Shown here piece by piece: positions 1 through 9,562 of a stretch of DNA of 64,000 nucleotides. The notes under the pieces are model-generated. The model had not been told where the DNA came from and did not search any database. It saw nothing but the letters and a program-made list of their open reading frames with translations. Numbering within the stretch: position 1 is the stretch's first letter; each line of letters opens with the position of its first letter. The translations under genes were made by a program, and so were the position numbers. The DNA is from Flavobacterium anhuiense (GTDB taxonomy: Bacteria; Bacteroidota; Bacteroidia; Flavobacteriales; Flavobacteriaceae). The DNA lies in contig NZ_JUIV01000006.1 in NCBI RefSeq assembly GCF_004151235.1, forward strand, positions 124,001 to 188,000. The letters are read 5' to 3'.

Positions 1-2
1 AA

Positions 3-143
3 GCAGATTCTCCAGGAAAAGATAAGGAATCTAATTGGCTTCCAGCTCCAAAAGGTGATTTTGCTCTGATAATGCGATTGTATTGGCCAAAAGAAGAAGC
101 TTTGAACGGCTCATGGAAGCATCCTAAACTGATTAAAAATTGA
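3..143 (+). CDS. C-terminal end of a DUF1254/DUF1214 family protein (partial)
   Basis: The reading frame is open from the left edge and stops with TGA at 141-143. The roughly 46 visible residues contain NWLPAPKGDF followed by LRLYWPKEEALNGSW, the recognisable end of DUF1214, the C-terminal domain that accompanies DUF1254 in predicted exported or envelope proteins of unknown enzymatic role. The start and most of the protein lie outside the window, so neither a signal peptide nor an operon can be judged. The family assignment rests on this short but characteristic tail. Confidence 0.75.
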   Translation, partial: ADSPGKDKESNWLPAPKGDFALIMRLYWPKEEALNGSWKHPKLIKN

Positions 144-295
144 TTTTTTTGTTTATTAGTTTATAATAGTCTCAGTTATTGAAAAGTGAATTAAATAAAC
201 TTAACTACTTTTATCTGTTTTATATTTCGTACCTTAAGGAAGTTTTAGAACCGGTAAAATTTTCATAGCCTTTTTTCTTTAACCCAATAGAATTT

Positions 296-535
296 ATGTA
301 TCTGCCGGATGAATTATATAATCTTAAGTTTGCTGAACATTTTAAAGAAATGAAGAATATGTATGCAGCTGATCAACGGTTTAAGCTGATCTGTAATACC
401 TATTGCAGAAGCATAAAGAATAATAGGAAATTAATAAATAGTCCCAATAAGTGTTTCTGCCAAACAATAGAATCTGAAAATTTATGTAGAGAACTTGAAG
501 AGGAAATACTTTTTTATATAATACGGAGAATGTGA
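296..535 (+). CDS. Small hypothetical protein, 79 aa
   Basis: I do not recognise the family. The ORF encodes a charged, probably helical cytoplasmic protein (EHFKEMKNMYAADQRF near the start, ELEEEILFYIIRRM at the end) with three cysteines in the middle and no signal peptide or membrane segment. It is isolated, 150 bp after the DUF1214 end and well before the leftward ClC gene. The amino-acid composition looks protein-like rather than random for this AT-rich DNA, but there is no clear ribosome-binding site or promoter. It could be a spurious ORF. Confidence 0.4.
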   Translation: MYLPDELYNLKFAEHFKEMKNMYAADQRFKLICNTYCRSIKNNRKLINSPNKCFCQTIESENLCRELEEEILFYIIRRM

Positions 536-1212
536 AAAAATGGATACGATGCTGAAAATTTGGAATTAATGTAAGCGGGATATCTGTAGTACGTATTTAT
601 TTGCAAAAATACAGAAGACTTGGTTAAAATCTAAACTTTTCCAAGGCTGTTTTGAGAAATTGTGCTCAGGTCTATTTTATTTTTTTGCATGGATTTAAAG
701 AAGGTTTATTTTGCATGCCGAATGTGAAGTTTAGGGAATTGATACTTTATGCCGTAAACAAATTGTACAAAACAGTTTTAGAAATGGGCACTTGCTACGG
801 CAAGTAATGCAGACAGATTATTTCTCCTTCTTAAGTGTGCCAACAAAAAGAATGCATGGCAAAACAGTATTTAGTTTTTATTTATTTGGAGCTTAAAGTG
901 CAATGTTTTTTAAATTTATTGTTTTTTCCGATAGATTTGAACTTTCAATTACCCATCATGTATAATATGATGTTCCCGGACAGCACTATTTACAGTATAG
1001 CTACAAGTTTTGCAAATGTATTCGAATATTATTAAAGCGAAGCGACAAACCATAATTAGAAGGAGGGATTAATACCTAATGTGCCAGCCATAAAAATCCC
1101 TCCGATTCTGATTGCTTCGCGGCAAAAAACTGATGTTTTTTTGAGCTGGCATAAAAAAACTAATTTTAAATAAAGCGGTTCAGGCTAAATTTCATTCCCT
1201 GTACTTAATCGG
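536..1212. other. Gene-free stretch before the convergent ClC gene
   Basis: I see no convincing gene. A 66-codon ORF at 835-1035 has low-complexity composition and no family resemblance. The only structure is a 9-bp perfect inverted repeat at 1072-1103, plus a weaker GCCAGC/GCTGGC pair a little further right. These could end transcripts arriving from either side. Confidence 0.4.
1072..1103. repeat. 9-bp perfect inverted repeat
   Basis: GGAGGGATT at 1072-1080 pairs exactly with AATCCCTCC at 1095-1103 around a 14-nt spacer. No T-run follows on either strand, so it is not a classical terminator. It could be an operator, the end of a lost mobile element or a weak transcript end for the ClC gene, whose stop codon lies 110 bp to the right. 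Confidence 0.35.
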
Positions 1213-2481
1213 CTATTGCTTTGCTGTTAGATAAAAGTCATATGAATATACATTATAAGGAAGCAGTTTTTTTGAAAAAAAATACGAAATTACAGTTCCA
1301 AGCGCAATAGGGACAAACAATAAATATCCGTTTGGAAGCAGATTACAGATCAGAACCAAAGAAGTTAAGGGAGCGGAAAGAGAAGCCGATAAAGCAGCCG
1401 CCGCCCCTACCAAGGCAAAGTTTAAAGGGATTAAATCTGCTGAAAAATAAGCATTGCCAATAGAGGCGACAAGCAGCCCTAGAAATGCTCCTGAAACAAT
1501 GCTGGGCGCAAATACGCCTCCGTCTCCGCCTGCTCCAAGTGTAAGGGATGCCGCCAGGGGTTTTAGCATTGTAATGATTAATAAGAAAAAAAATGAAACG
1601 CCTGGTGCCTTTATGGATTCATGCAGCACCTCATGAAGGGCATCATAACTATCGCCGTATAAGCCTGGGTACAAGTAAATTAATGCACCAACAGTTAAAG
1701 CCCCTAAATTAACGCGTATGAAATTGTTCGAAATAGTCCCGAAAAGGCCTTTAATCCGGGTAACTAAAAGTGTGAAATAAACTGCCAATAACCCTGAAAG
1801 AAGGCTTAAAATAATAAAAAACGGAAAAGCCGTCCAATTCCAATCTGCAATGGTATATAAGAGCAAAGGCTTATTATCAAACAAAGAAATAAACAGCCAA
1901 CTTGCCAATGCTGAACAGGTACAGGCGATAACCAGTGTTCTGTTTATTTTCCTTGCAATAACCTCCATTGCGAATAGCCAGCCGGCTAGAGGGCTGCAAA
2001 ATAAAACAGCAACTCCCGCGGTCACTCCCGCGCAGATTAATTCCGTTTTATATATTTTTGCACACAGATCCTTTTTGTAGGCAAAGTTCCCAATAGTGGC
2101 CGCAGCCACTACAGTGGATACTTCTATACCTGTTGACCCTCCAAATATTACTGTTAGAAATCCATTGATGTAATGCGAGGGGATTTTAAATAGCGGCAAA
2201 TGGTCTTTGCGCTGATCAAGTGTTTTATATATTTCGGTTATTCCTTTGTTTTTCCTATTCTTGAATGCATATTTTCTCAAAAAATAAATCGCGGTAATTC
2301 CAATGGTAGGAAATAAAATTATTCCTATTGAATAATTGCTGGCAATATTAAACAGGAAGCGTTCAAAAAATTCTGTCAGCTTTTTTAGTGAAAATGCGAG
2401 CAATGCCCCACAGAGCCCAACAAAAATAGATATAAGCATAAGTTTAAAGTAATTTCGATGAATTATCTTGTGTCTTTCCAT
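1213..2481 (-). CDS. ClC-family chloride channel / Cl-/H+ antiporter-like protein
   Basis: A 422-residue polytopic membrane protein of the ClC superfamily, expected to move chloride or a related anion across the inner membrane. The hydrophobic profile runs the whole length. The GxFxP anion-pathway motif is present as GGDGGVFAPS in the second half, and the position of the GxxGP motif reads GGSTGIEVST. In E. coli ClC the latter is GREGP, whose glutamate is the gating and proton-coupling residue. Here threonine occupies that place, so transport mode may differ. No cytoplasmic CBS domains follow the membrane part, as in many bacterial members. The gene stands alone, and its start ATG at 2481 is the only plausible one. 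Confidence 0.85.
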   Translation of the reverse strand: MERHKIIHRNYFKLMLISIFVGLCGALLAFSLKKLTEFFERFLFNIASNYSIGIILFPTIGITAIYFLRKYAFKNRKNKGITEIYKTLDQRKDHLPLFKIPSHYINGFLTVIFGGSTGIEVSTVVAAATIGNFAYKKDLCAKIYKTELICAGVTAGVAVLFCSPLAGWLFAMEVIARKINRTLVIACTCSALASWLFISLFDNKPLLLYTIADWNWTAFPFFIILSLLSGLLAVYFTLLVTRIKGLFGTISNNFIRVNLGALTVGALIYLYPGLYGDSYDALHEVLHESIKAPGVSFFFLLIITMLKPLAASLTLGAGGDGGVFAPSIVSGAFLGLLVASIGNAYFSADLIPLNFALVGAAAALSASLSAPLTSLVLICNLLPNGYLLFVPIALGTVISYFFSKKLLPYNVYSYDFYLTAKQ

Positions 2482-2629
2482 TGAGCGGGTAAATATTTTT
2501 TGTTTAAAAAAAACAAGGTTATGTATTAAAATATGTTATTTATAATTTCTATTTTTTACGTAGAAATTTAGTAGTAGATTGTTAAAAGATTTTTTTAAAG
2601 CCAAAAGAGGTCTTCACATTCTTTATTAT

Positions 2630-3067
2630 TTATTTGTAAAAAAACCTTTCGTGTTTACTGTAATTTGATTAGATGCCATATTGTTTCTGATTAAAACAAA
2701 TATATTTTTCTCTTCGAAACGTATCAATATTTCAAGATCTTCCTCAATGCGGCTTAATGATTTTTCAATTTCAAGATTTTTTTTAAAATGTTTTTTTATT
2801 CTTCTGGCAGAGATAATGCTTTTTTTATGAGTTCATTTTCCATTCCTAATATAGGAAAAATAAATTCTTTCTCTATCTCAAAATGCTGGGCCAATTCATT
2901 GCTGTAATGCCAGTCGGCGTAATTTTTAATTCTTTAAGGGGCAATTTTCTGCCACGGATTGCCCAGCATAATTCTAACGACTGCTGGTGGTCTATATGCA
3001 AAGAACTAAGCAGATGCCGTAAATCTCTTGGGGCACCTGCATTAATTATAACTTCTTTAAAACTCAT
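2630..3067 (-). pseudogene. Hemerythrin (HHE) domain protein, broken by two frameshifts
   Basis: Three consecutive frames on the minus strand make one coherent hemerythrin-like protein. Frame one starts MSFKEVIINAG and contains LHIDHQQSLELCWAI. Near 2932 the frame changes and continues NYADWHYSNELAQHFEIEK then FIFPILGMENELIKKAL. Near 2815 it changes again and continues RRIKKHF and later LIRFEEKNIFVLI, ending in TAA at 2630-2632. Spaced histidines and glutamates matching HHE metal ligands are visible in all three pieces. Each break is explained by one missing base, the first in an A-run. Hemerythrin-like proteins bind a di-iron centre and are linked to oxygen, NO or redox sensing. It may be a true pseudogene or carry sequencing indels. 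Confidence 0.7.
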
Positions 3068-3190
3068 TTTTTTATCAATTTAATTAAAGGGTTTAATATC
3101 TCTAATATAATGCAGCAATTTCCATTCCGAATTAAAATAGACCTTCACAAAAGAAGGCCTATTTTCTGATGGAAATATTTATGAAAACTA

Positions 3191-4627
3191 CTAATTCCAG
3201 CCACCTCCTAATGCTCTGTAAACATTAACAAAGGCGTTCATCTGCTGTTTTTTGGTTTCGATAAGTTCAAATTTAGATTCTAAAGCATCTTTTTGAGTCA
3301 ATAAAACTTCCATATAATCTGCTCTGGCAGAACTAAACAAATTGTTAGATATCTGAACAGATTCGTTTAAAGCATCAACTTGCTGTGACTTCAAGTCATA
3401 GCTTTTTGCCGTATTTTGAATTTTAGACAATTGGTTGGCAACTTCAACATAAGCATTTACCAATGTTCTTTCATAATTGTATACAGCCTGAATTTGCTTA
3501 GCTCCAGCGGTAAGATATTCTGCTTTTATTGCATTTCTATTAATTAGAGGAGCAACCAAATCGCCTGCTATAGAATACAACAAAGATTCTGGAGAAGTCA
3601 GTAAATATTTGGTATTAAAAGCTTCATATCCAATCCCTGCTGAAATGCCTAGCGAAGGGTAAAATTTCGCTTTAGCAGCTTTAATATCCAGTTTTGCGGC
3701 AATTAGTTCCATTTCTGCTTTTTTAATATCTGGACGATTTTCTAAAAGCTGGGAAGGTACTCCTGCGTGAATATCTGCCGGAGTAATAGTGCTGAAAGTA
3801 TTGCTGCTTCTAGCAATTTTTTGAGGAAAACGCCCTAATAAGAAATTGATTTTATTCTCCGTTTCGGTAATTTGCTGCTGAATATCAAACTGAAGACTTT
3901 GCGTACTCAAAATCTGCGCTTCAAATCTACGTACAGCCAGTTCGTTCACTCTTGCAGCTTCTTTCTGTATTTTAACCACTTTTAAAGCATTGGTTTGAAT
4001 GTCAATGTTTTGTTTGGTGATTTCTAGTTGATTATCTAATGCTAAAAGTTCATAATACGAATCGGCTATTTCTGCAATCAAATTGGTAATCACAAAATTC
4101 TTTCCTTCAATAGAACCTAAATAACGGTTTAAAGCGGCTTTTTTTGCATTATGAAGTTTGTTCCAAATATCTATTTCCCAACTTGAAGTCAGTGCAAAAC
4201 GATAATTAGGAAGCGGATCAGGTGTTTCTTTGCCAGGCATAATATCTGTTGTTGCTTCGCCAGAACCTGTGCTGGTGTATCTTCCAGATTTGGTTAAATC
4301 GGCACCAGCGCTAAAACCAACAAAAGGCAAATATTCTCCTTTTCGTGCTTTTACTTCGCTTTTAGCAATTTCAATTTCTTGAAGCGTAATATTCAATTCC
4401 TGATTGTTTTTCAATGCAATATCAATCAGATTCTCCAAATTTTCATCTGTAAAATAGCTTCTCCATTTAACTTTTCCGGTATTTAGAGTGTCTAAACCAT
4501 TATCAGCATAGTTTTCGGGTACCGTTTTATTTTCTGTTTTTTCTACAATAGAAGTTGTTTTACAACCCGCTATAGATAGTAATACGCAGATAAGACCTGC
4601 GTATTTTATATTTCTGTTATTCTTCAT
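3191..4627 (-). CDS. TolC-like outer-membrane efflux lipoprotein (NodT/OprM type)
   Basis: This is the outer-membrane channel of a tripartite RND efflux pump. I chose the ATG at 4627 (478 aa) rather than one 33 nt upstream because it begins a typical lipoprotein signal: MKNNRNIKYAG, then a hydrophobic stretch and lipobox SIAGC. Two repeated outer-membrane-efflux domains follow, rich in long helices, with the NRPDIKKAEMELIAAKLDI signature in the second half. The start overlaps the last 11 bp of the pump gene, so the two are translationally coupled. It is the last gene of the leftward operon adaptor-pump-channel, and 120 bp further on lies the decayed hemerythrin gene. Confidence 0.9.
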   Translation of the reverse strand: MKNNRNIKYAGLICVLLSIAGCKTTSIVEKTENKTVPENYADNGLDTLNTGKVKWRSYFTDENLENLIDIALKNNQELNITLQEIEIAKSEVKARKGEYLPFVGFSAGADLTKSGRYTSTGSGEATTDIMPGKETPDPLPNYRFALTSSWEIDIWNKLHNAKKAALNRYLGSIEGKNFVITNLIAEIADSYYELLALDNQLEITKQNIDIQTNALKVVKIQKEAARVNELAVRRFEAQILSTQSLQFDIQQQITETENKINFLLGRFPQKIARSSNTFSTITPADIHAGVPSQLLENRPDIKKAEMELIAAKLDIKAAKAKFYPSLGISAGIGYEAFNTKYLLTSPESLLYSIAGDLVAPLINRNAIKAEYLTAGAKQIQAVYNYERTLVNAYVEVANQLSKIQNTAKSYDLKSQQVDALNESVQISNNLFSSARADYMEVLLTQKDALESKFELIETKKQQMNAFVNVYRALGGGWN

Positions 4628-7600
4628 TTTCCTCCGTTTGATTGTTTTTTGAAAAATCATCTACATGATGTATGAAATCATCAGATAAAGAGCTTTCTTC
4701 TTCTCCTTTAATTAGTTTTCGGCCTTGTGCCAATGAACCAAAAATGTAATATAGTCCAGGAACTATGATTACTCCGAAAATGGTTCCGAAAAGCATTCCG
4801 CCAAGCGCAGATCCTCCAATAGTTCTGTTTCCAATTGCGCCCGCTCCAGAAGCAAAAATTAACGGTATCAAACCAGCAATAAAGGCAAATGATGTCATTA
4901 AGATGGGTCTAAAACGAACTTTGGCGCCTTCAATTGCAGCTTCGAGAATTGTCGCGCCTTGCGAATGTTTTAATACAGCAAATTCGACGATCAGTACGGC
5001 ATTTTTACCAAGCAATCCGACCAGCATAATCAATCCGATTTGAGCGTAAATATCGTTTTGCAAGCCCATTATTTGTAGAATGACAAACGAACCTAAAATT
5101 CCAACAGGAATAGATAAAATTACAGACAACGGAATAATAAAACTCTCATATTGTGCAGCCAATACGAAGTAAACGAAAGCCAATACCACTAAAAAGATAT
5201 AAAGCGATTCGTTGCCTCTTCCAGCTTCATCATAAGAAAGACCTTCCCATGCAATATCATACCCTTTAGGAAGTGTTTTAAGAGCGGTTTCCTGTACCGC
5301 TTTAATGGCATCTGCAGTAGTGTATCCTTTTGCAGGCTGACCCTGAATAGCAGCAGAATTATACATGTTGTAACGCGTGATCTCATTAGGTCCCTGTGTT
5401 TTTTTAAGAGTCATAAAAGCAGAATAAGGCACCATTTCTCCATGATCATTTTTTACAAAGAGATTCAATACATCTGATGGGAGTCTTCTAAATTTCGGGT
5501 CAGATTGCACATATAATTTAAAGAAACGTCCAAATTTGATAAAACCTTGTTCGTAGGTACTTCCAATTAAAATATTTAAGTTTTCCATTGCCTTACCAAT
5601 AGAAACGCCTTTTTGCATTGCTAAATCATTATTGATCTCCAATTCATACTGCGGATAATTGGCGGCAAAGAAAGTAAACAAACCAGAAAGCTCTTTACGT
5701 TTGCCTAGTTCTGCCATAAACTGCTTGTTGATTTTATCAAATTCCTGATAATTGGTGCTGGTAGTTTTGTCTAGTAAACGCATAGAAAAACCGCCAGAAG
5801 AACCAAATCCTGGAATTGCAGGCGGTTCAAAAAACTCTACGACAGCACCTAGATCTTTAGATTTCTTTTCTAATTCTTCCATGATTTCTGTTACAGAATG
5901 TTTTCTGTCAGACCATGATTTTAAGTTAATCAAACAGGTTCCAGCATTAGAACCACGACCTTCTGTCATGATTTCATAACCTGCCAAAGAAGAAACAGAT
6001 TCAACGCCTTCGACTTTTTCACAGATTTTCTGCAATTTTTGAGCAACCTGATTGGTTCTTTCTAAAGTAGCGCCAGGAGGCGTTTGAATGATTCCGTAAA
6101 TGGTTCCCTGATCTTCGCTCGGAATAAATCCAGAAGGAAGTACTTTATTTTCTATAAAAATAAAAGCACAGAAGGCAATTAGAATTCCGAAAGTTAAAAC
6201 TCTTCTGCTTACAATTGTTTTTAAAACCACAACATAGCGGCCTGTAAGTCTTTCAAACCATCTGTTAAAAGCATCTAGAGATTTTGTCAGGATATTTCCT
6301 TTTTTCTGTTTTCCATGATTGTTTTTCAAAAGAATGGCACAGAGAACAGGAGTAAGGGTCAAAGCTACAATGGCAGAAATAATAATTGAGCTCGACATCG
6401 TAACCGAAAATTGTCTGTAGAAAGTTCCTACGGGACCAGACATAAACGAAACAGGAATAAATACAGAAACCATAACGGCTGTAATAGCAATAATGGCACC
6501 TCCAATTTCGCCCAATACTAATTTAACGGCATGATAAGGTGTAATATGCGGAAATTCTTCAAATTTGGCATGGACGGCCTCGACGACGACAATAGCGTTA
6601 TCGACTACAATTCCGATTGCTAATACCAATGAAAAGAGAGTAACCAAGTTGATTGACATTCCAAACAGCTGAATCACAAAGAAAGCGCCAATTAAAGATA
6701 CGGGAACGGCAATAATTGGAATTAAAGTAGAACGCCAATCTCCTAAAAATATAAATACAACCAAAGCAACCAAAATGAAAGCATCTCTCAAAGTATGAAC
6801 AACTTGGTCGATAGAAGCATCTAAGAATTGAGAAACGTCATAACTAATTTTATAATTCATTCCTGGAGGAAAACTCGCTTTCATTTCTTCGAGCTTTGCT
6901 TTAACATCATTAATTACGTCACTCGCGTTACTTCCGTAGTTTTGTTTTAATACAATTGCTGCAGAAGGATGACCGTCTAGATTCGAATAAATATCAAAGA
7001 ATTCGCTTCCTAATTCAACTTTTGCAATGTCTTTTAATCGAATGCTTTCACCTTCAGAATTGGCACGTACAATTACATTTTCATATTGTTTAGGTTCATC
7101 ATATCTTCCTTTATACGTCAGCACATATTCTAAAGATTGTGCAGCAATACCAGAACTTTGTCCTAATCGCCCAGGACGACCAATAATGCTTTGTTCTTGA
7201 AGTGCTTGCATAACTTCTTCAACAGAAATTTTATAAGCTCTCATTCTATCAGGATTCAACCAAACGCGCATGGCGTATTTACGGCTTCCAAGAATCTGAG
7301 TTCTCGCAACACCTTTAACACGGCTAATTTCTGGAATCATTTTTACATCGGCATAGTTGTAGAGAAACTTCTCATCCATGCTTCTGCTCTTCGAGTAAAG
7401 GTTGATATACATTAACATACTCGGTTGAATAGGAGTAATAACGACTCCTTCACGCTGAACCAGTTCAGGTAATAATGGCATTACCTGATCTACCCTTGTT
7501 TTAACTCTAATTACAGCTTCATTAGGATCGGTTCCTGGTTCAAAAATTATTCTAAGTGTTGCTTCTCCGGCACTCGTTGCATCTGTAGCCATGTAACGAA

Positions 7601-7823
7601 CACCTTGTGTACCATTAAGCGAATTCTCTAAGGTAATTAAGGTAGATTTTACAAGTACATCGGCACTTGCACCTGGATAAGCGATAAAGATATTTACGGT
7701 TGTGGGCGCAATTTGTGGAAATTGCGATATAGGAAGCTGTTTGATGGACAGCGTACCTATAAAGACAATTATAATCGAAATTATAATTGCAAAAACGGGT
7801 CTATGTATAAATTTATTAAACAT
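4617..7823 (-). CDS. HAE1-type RND multidrug efflux transporter (AcrB/MexB-like)
   Basis: At 1068 aa it has the usual length of an inner-membrane RND pump and starts with the family's MFNKFIHRPVFA. It has twelve predicted membrane segments and two large periplasmic loops. In transmembrane helix 4 the sequence is LAIGIVVDNAIVVVEAV; AcrB has two aspartates (D407/D408) where this has D-N. The helix 10 lysine is retained in GLLGKNAVLIVEF. Substrates are expected to be hydrophobic drugs, dyes or detergents, taken from the periplasm or membrane and passed through the adaptor to the outer-membrane channel. It follows the adaptor gene by 21 bp. Confidence 0.95.
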   Translation of the reverse strand: MFNKFIHRPVFAIIISIIIVFIGTLSIKQLPISQFPQIAPTTVNIFIAYPGASADVLVKSTLITLENSLNGTQGVRYMATDATSAGEATLRIIFEPGTDPNEAVIRVKTRVDQVMPLLPELVQREGVVITPIQPSMLMYINLYSKSRSMDEKFLYNYADVKMIPEISRVKGVARTQILGSRKYAMRVWLNPDRMRAYKISVEEVMQALQEQSIIGRPGRLGQSSGIAAQSLEYVLTYKGRYDEPKQYENVIVRANSEGESIRLKDIAKVELGSEFFDIYSNLDGHPSAAIVLKQNYGSNASDVINDVKAKLEEMKASFPPGMNYKISYDVSQFLDASIDQVVHTLRDAFILVALVVFIFLGDWRSTLIPIIAVPVSLIGAFFVIQLFGMSINLVTLFSLVLAIGIVVDNAIVVVEAVHAKFEEFPHITPYHAVKLVLGEIGGAIIAITAVMVSVFIPVSFMSGPVGTFYRQFSVTMSSSIIISAIVALTLTPVLCAILLKNNHGKQKKGNILTKSLDAFNRWFERLTGRYVVVLKTIVSRRVLTFGILIAFCAFIFIENKVLPSGFIPSEDQGTIYGIIQTPPGATLERTNQVAQKLQKICEKVEGVESVSSLAGYEIMTEGRGSNAGTCLINLKSWSDRKHSVTEIMEELEKKSKDLGAVVEFFEPPAIPGFGSSGGFSMRLLDKTTSTNYQEFDKINKQFMAELGKRKELSGLFTFFAANYPQYELEINNDLAMQKGVSIGKAMENLNILIGSTYEQGFIKFGRFFKLYVQSDPKFRRLPSDVLNLFVKNDHGEMVPYSAFMTLKKTQGPNEITRYNMYNSAAIQGQPAKGYTTADAIKAVQETALKTLPKGYDIAWEGLSYDEAGRGNESLYIFLVVLAFVYFVLAAQYESFIIPLSVILSIPVGILGSFVILQIMGLQNDIYAQIGLIMLVGLLGKNAVLIVEFAVLKHSQGATILEAAIEGAKVRFRPILMTSFAFIAGLIPLIFASGAGAIGNRTIGGSALGGMLFGTIFGVIIVPGLYYIFGSLAQGRKLIKGEEESSLSDDFIHHVDDFSKNNQTEENEE

Positions 7824-7844
7824 GTGTTCTTTTTTTAGATTCGG

Positions 7845-8927
7845 TTATTCTGCATACAATTCTAAATTGGACATAACCGATTGCGGTTTTACCACTTCGT
7901 AGTCTATTTTTTGATTTTCTTTTACAAGACGAAGCCCTTCTAAAAGTATTTTATCATGAAGAGACAAACCTTCCTTTATTACAAATAGGTGAGGCATTTC
8001 GGCAGCAATAACAACCTCTCTAGATTTTACAGCATTATTTTTATCAATTACATACACATATTTTTTGTCTAAAACTTCAAATGTCGCTTTTTGAGGTATT
8101 AGCATAGCATTTTTAAGTTCGATAGGCATTTGAATGCTTCCTGTTTCTCCGTGTCTTAATAATCTTTTTGGATTAGGAAAAGTGGCTCTAAAAGGAATAT
8201 TTCCGGTTTCATTATCAAAGTCGGCTTCAATGGTTTCTACAACTCCAGGATATTGGAATTTTTTGTTGTTAGCCATCAAAAGATTAACTTTCATTTTACC
8301 GCTTTTTCCGGTCTTTTCCTGATAATCTAAATATTCAGATTCTGGAACGTTATAATATACCCACATTGAGCTGTTATCTGCCAATTCTGTAAGCAATTCT
8401 CCTTCATCAACTAAACTTCCCTGACGTACGTGAAACTTGTCAATGATTCCATCAAAAGGCGCTCTGATTTCTGTAAACTGAAGATGAACTTTGCTTAAAG
8501 CCATTTCAGCATTTGCTTTTTCTAATTTAGCTTTTGCCATTGCCAGTTCATTTAGAGAAACCACCTTTTCATCAGCTAACTTTTTAGCGTTTTGATATTC
8601 AATTGAACTGAAACTTACTTCAGCTTTTGATTTTTTTAATTCGGCTTCATAAAGAGCAGGCATGATTTTAAATAGGAGCTGACCTTTTTTTACCATTTGT
8701 CCTTCGTCTACATATATTTTTTCAAGATAACCGCGCTCTTGAGCTCTTATCTCAATATGTTGAATAGAATGTATTTGTGATACGTAATCTTTTGTAATGG
8801 TAGTATCTTTTTCGATTGGATTTGTAACCAGAAATTTGGTTTTTTCTTCTTTTTCTTCTTCTTTTTTAGAATTGCAGCCCGCAAAAACTAAGGCGCATAA
8901 AGTCATGATCATGAAAATTCTCTTCAT
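7845..8927 (-). CDS. RND efflux periplasmic adaptor (membrane fusion protein, AcrA/MexA-like)
   Basis: First gene of the efflux operon. The ATG at 8927 (360 aa) is preferred over a longer frame beginning at 9005 because it gives a lipoprotein signal peptide, MKRIFMIMTLCA followed by FAGCNSKKEEE. The domain order is that of a membrane fusion protein: a biotinyl-lipoyl half (RAQERGYLEKIYVDEGQMV), an alpha-helical hairpin, the second lipoyl half (RAPFDGIIDKFHVRQGSLV), then beta-barrel and membrane-proximal domains. It would bridge pump and outer-membrane channel. No regulator is adjacent; a small exported protein gene lies 158 bp upstream in the same direction. Confidence 0.93.
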   Translation of the reverse strand: MKRIFMIMTLCALVFAGCNSKKEEEKEEKTKFLVTNPIEKDTTITKDYVSQIHSIQHIEIRAQERGYLEKIYVDEGQMVKKGQLLFKIMPALYEAELKKSKAEVSFSSIEYQNAKKLADEKVVSLNELAMAKAKLEKANAEMALSKVHLQFTEIRAPFDGIIDKFHVRQGSLVDEGELLTELADNSSMWVYYNVPESEYLDYQEKTGKSGKMKVNLLMANNKKFQYPGVVETIEADFDNETGNIPFRATFPNPKRLLRHGETGSIQMPIELKNAMLIPQKATFEVLDKKYVYVIDKNNAVKSREVVIAAEMPHLFVIKEGLSLHDKILLEGLRLVKENQKIDYEVVKPQSVMSNLELYAE

Positions 8928-9085
8928 AATTATTTCAGCATTAAAACGTAATTTATTTTTGATTTTAGATAAAAAGGTCTTTGGGAATAGACTATAGAAG
9001 TTCATATCCGTCTATTATCTAACTAAAGAACACAGAGGATAAAACTATAAAGTGATTGGCTATTGGCAAGCAATAGCGTTAAAAA

Positions 9086-9475
9086 TCAAATTCTAAAAAC
9101 CTGAAATAACAGATATACTTTATTGTCAAGTAAACTGAAAATTTTGCAGTTATTTACTTTTTGGGTAAAAGCAGTCGCAGAAACGACAAAATGATTACTT
9201 GTATGAAAAATTAAAAAGTAGTTGTTTTTTACAAGCTTTTTTTGGGTAGCCGAAAAATTATCCTCGTTTTCTTCATTATCGAAAAGGCATATTTTTCTTT
9301 TAAAAGATTCAAATGAACGTCCTCGATTTAATTTGGATTCACTTTGAGTATGATCTGCAAGAGTACAGAACGAAAACTTTTTATATAAAACAATGTTATT
9401 GTGTGCATAAACATTCCCATATCCATTTAAGAGAATGACTATTGAAAGTAAAAATTTAGTGCACCAATTTTTCAT
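9086..9475 (-). CDS. Small exported hypothetical protein upstream of the efflux operon
   Basis: The frame opens at 9514, but the ATG at 9475 gives a clear signal peptide (MKNWCTKFLLSIVILL, then a cleavage-like VYAHN) and a mature part of about 105 residues. I do not recognise a domain. The mature sequence is basic and polar with a hydrophobic end (YLLFQVFRI). It is read in the same direction as the efflux genes and sits 158 bp before the adaptor, so it could be the first gene of a longer transcript. The 129-aa length and the clear export signal favour a real gene. Confidence 0.5.
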   Translation of the reverse strand: MKNWCTKFLLSIVILLNGYGNVYAHNNIVLYKKFSFCTLADHTQSESKLNRGRSFESFKRKICLFDNEENEDNFSATQKKLVKNNYFLIFHTSNHFVVSATAFTQKVNNCKIFSLLDNKVYLLFQVFRI

Positions 9476-9562
9476 AAGAGTCACAAATTTAAACAAACGA
9501 TGCCATAAAAGCAATGGTTTGACTTTATTTATTAGAAAATTTTATTTGATATCTCCCGATTA

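Noticed and set aside
835..1035. 66-codon plus-strand frame
   Set aside because: Low-complexity hydrophobic composition, no family resemblance, no promoter or ribosome-binding support.
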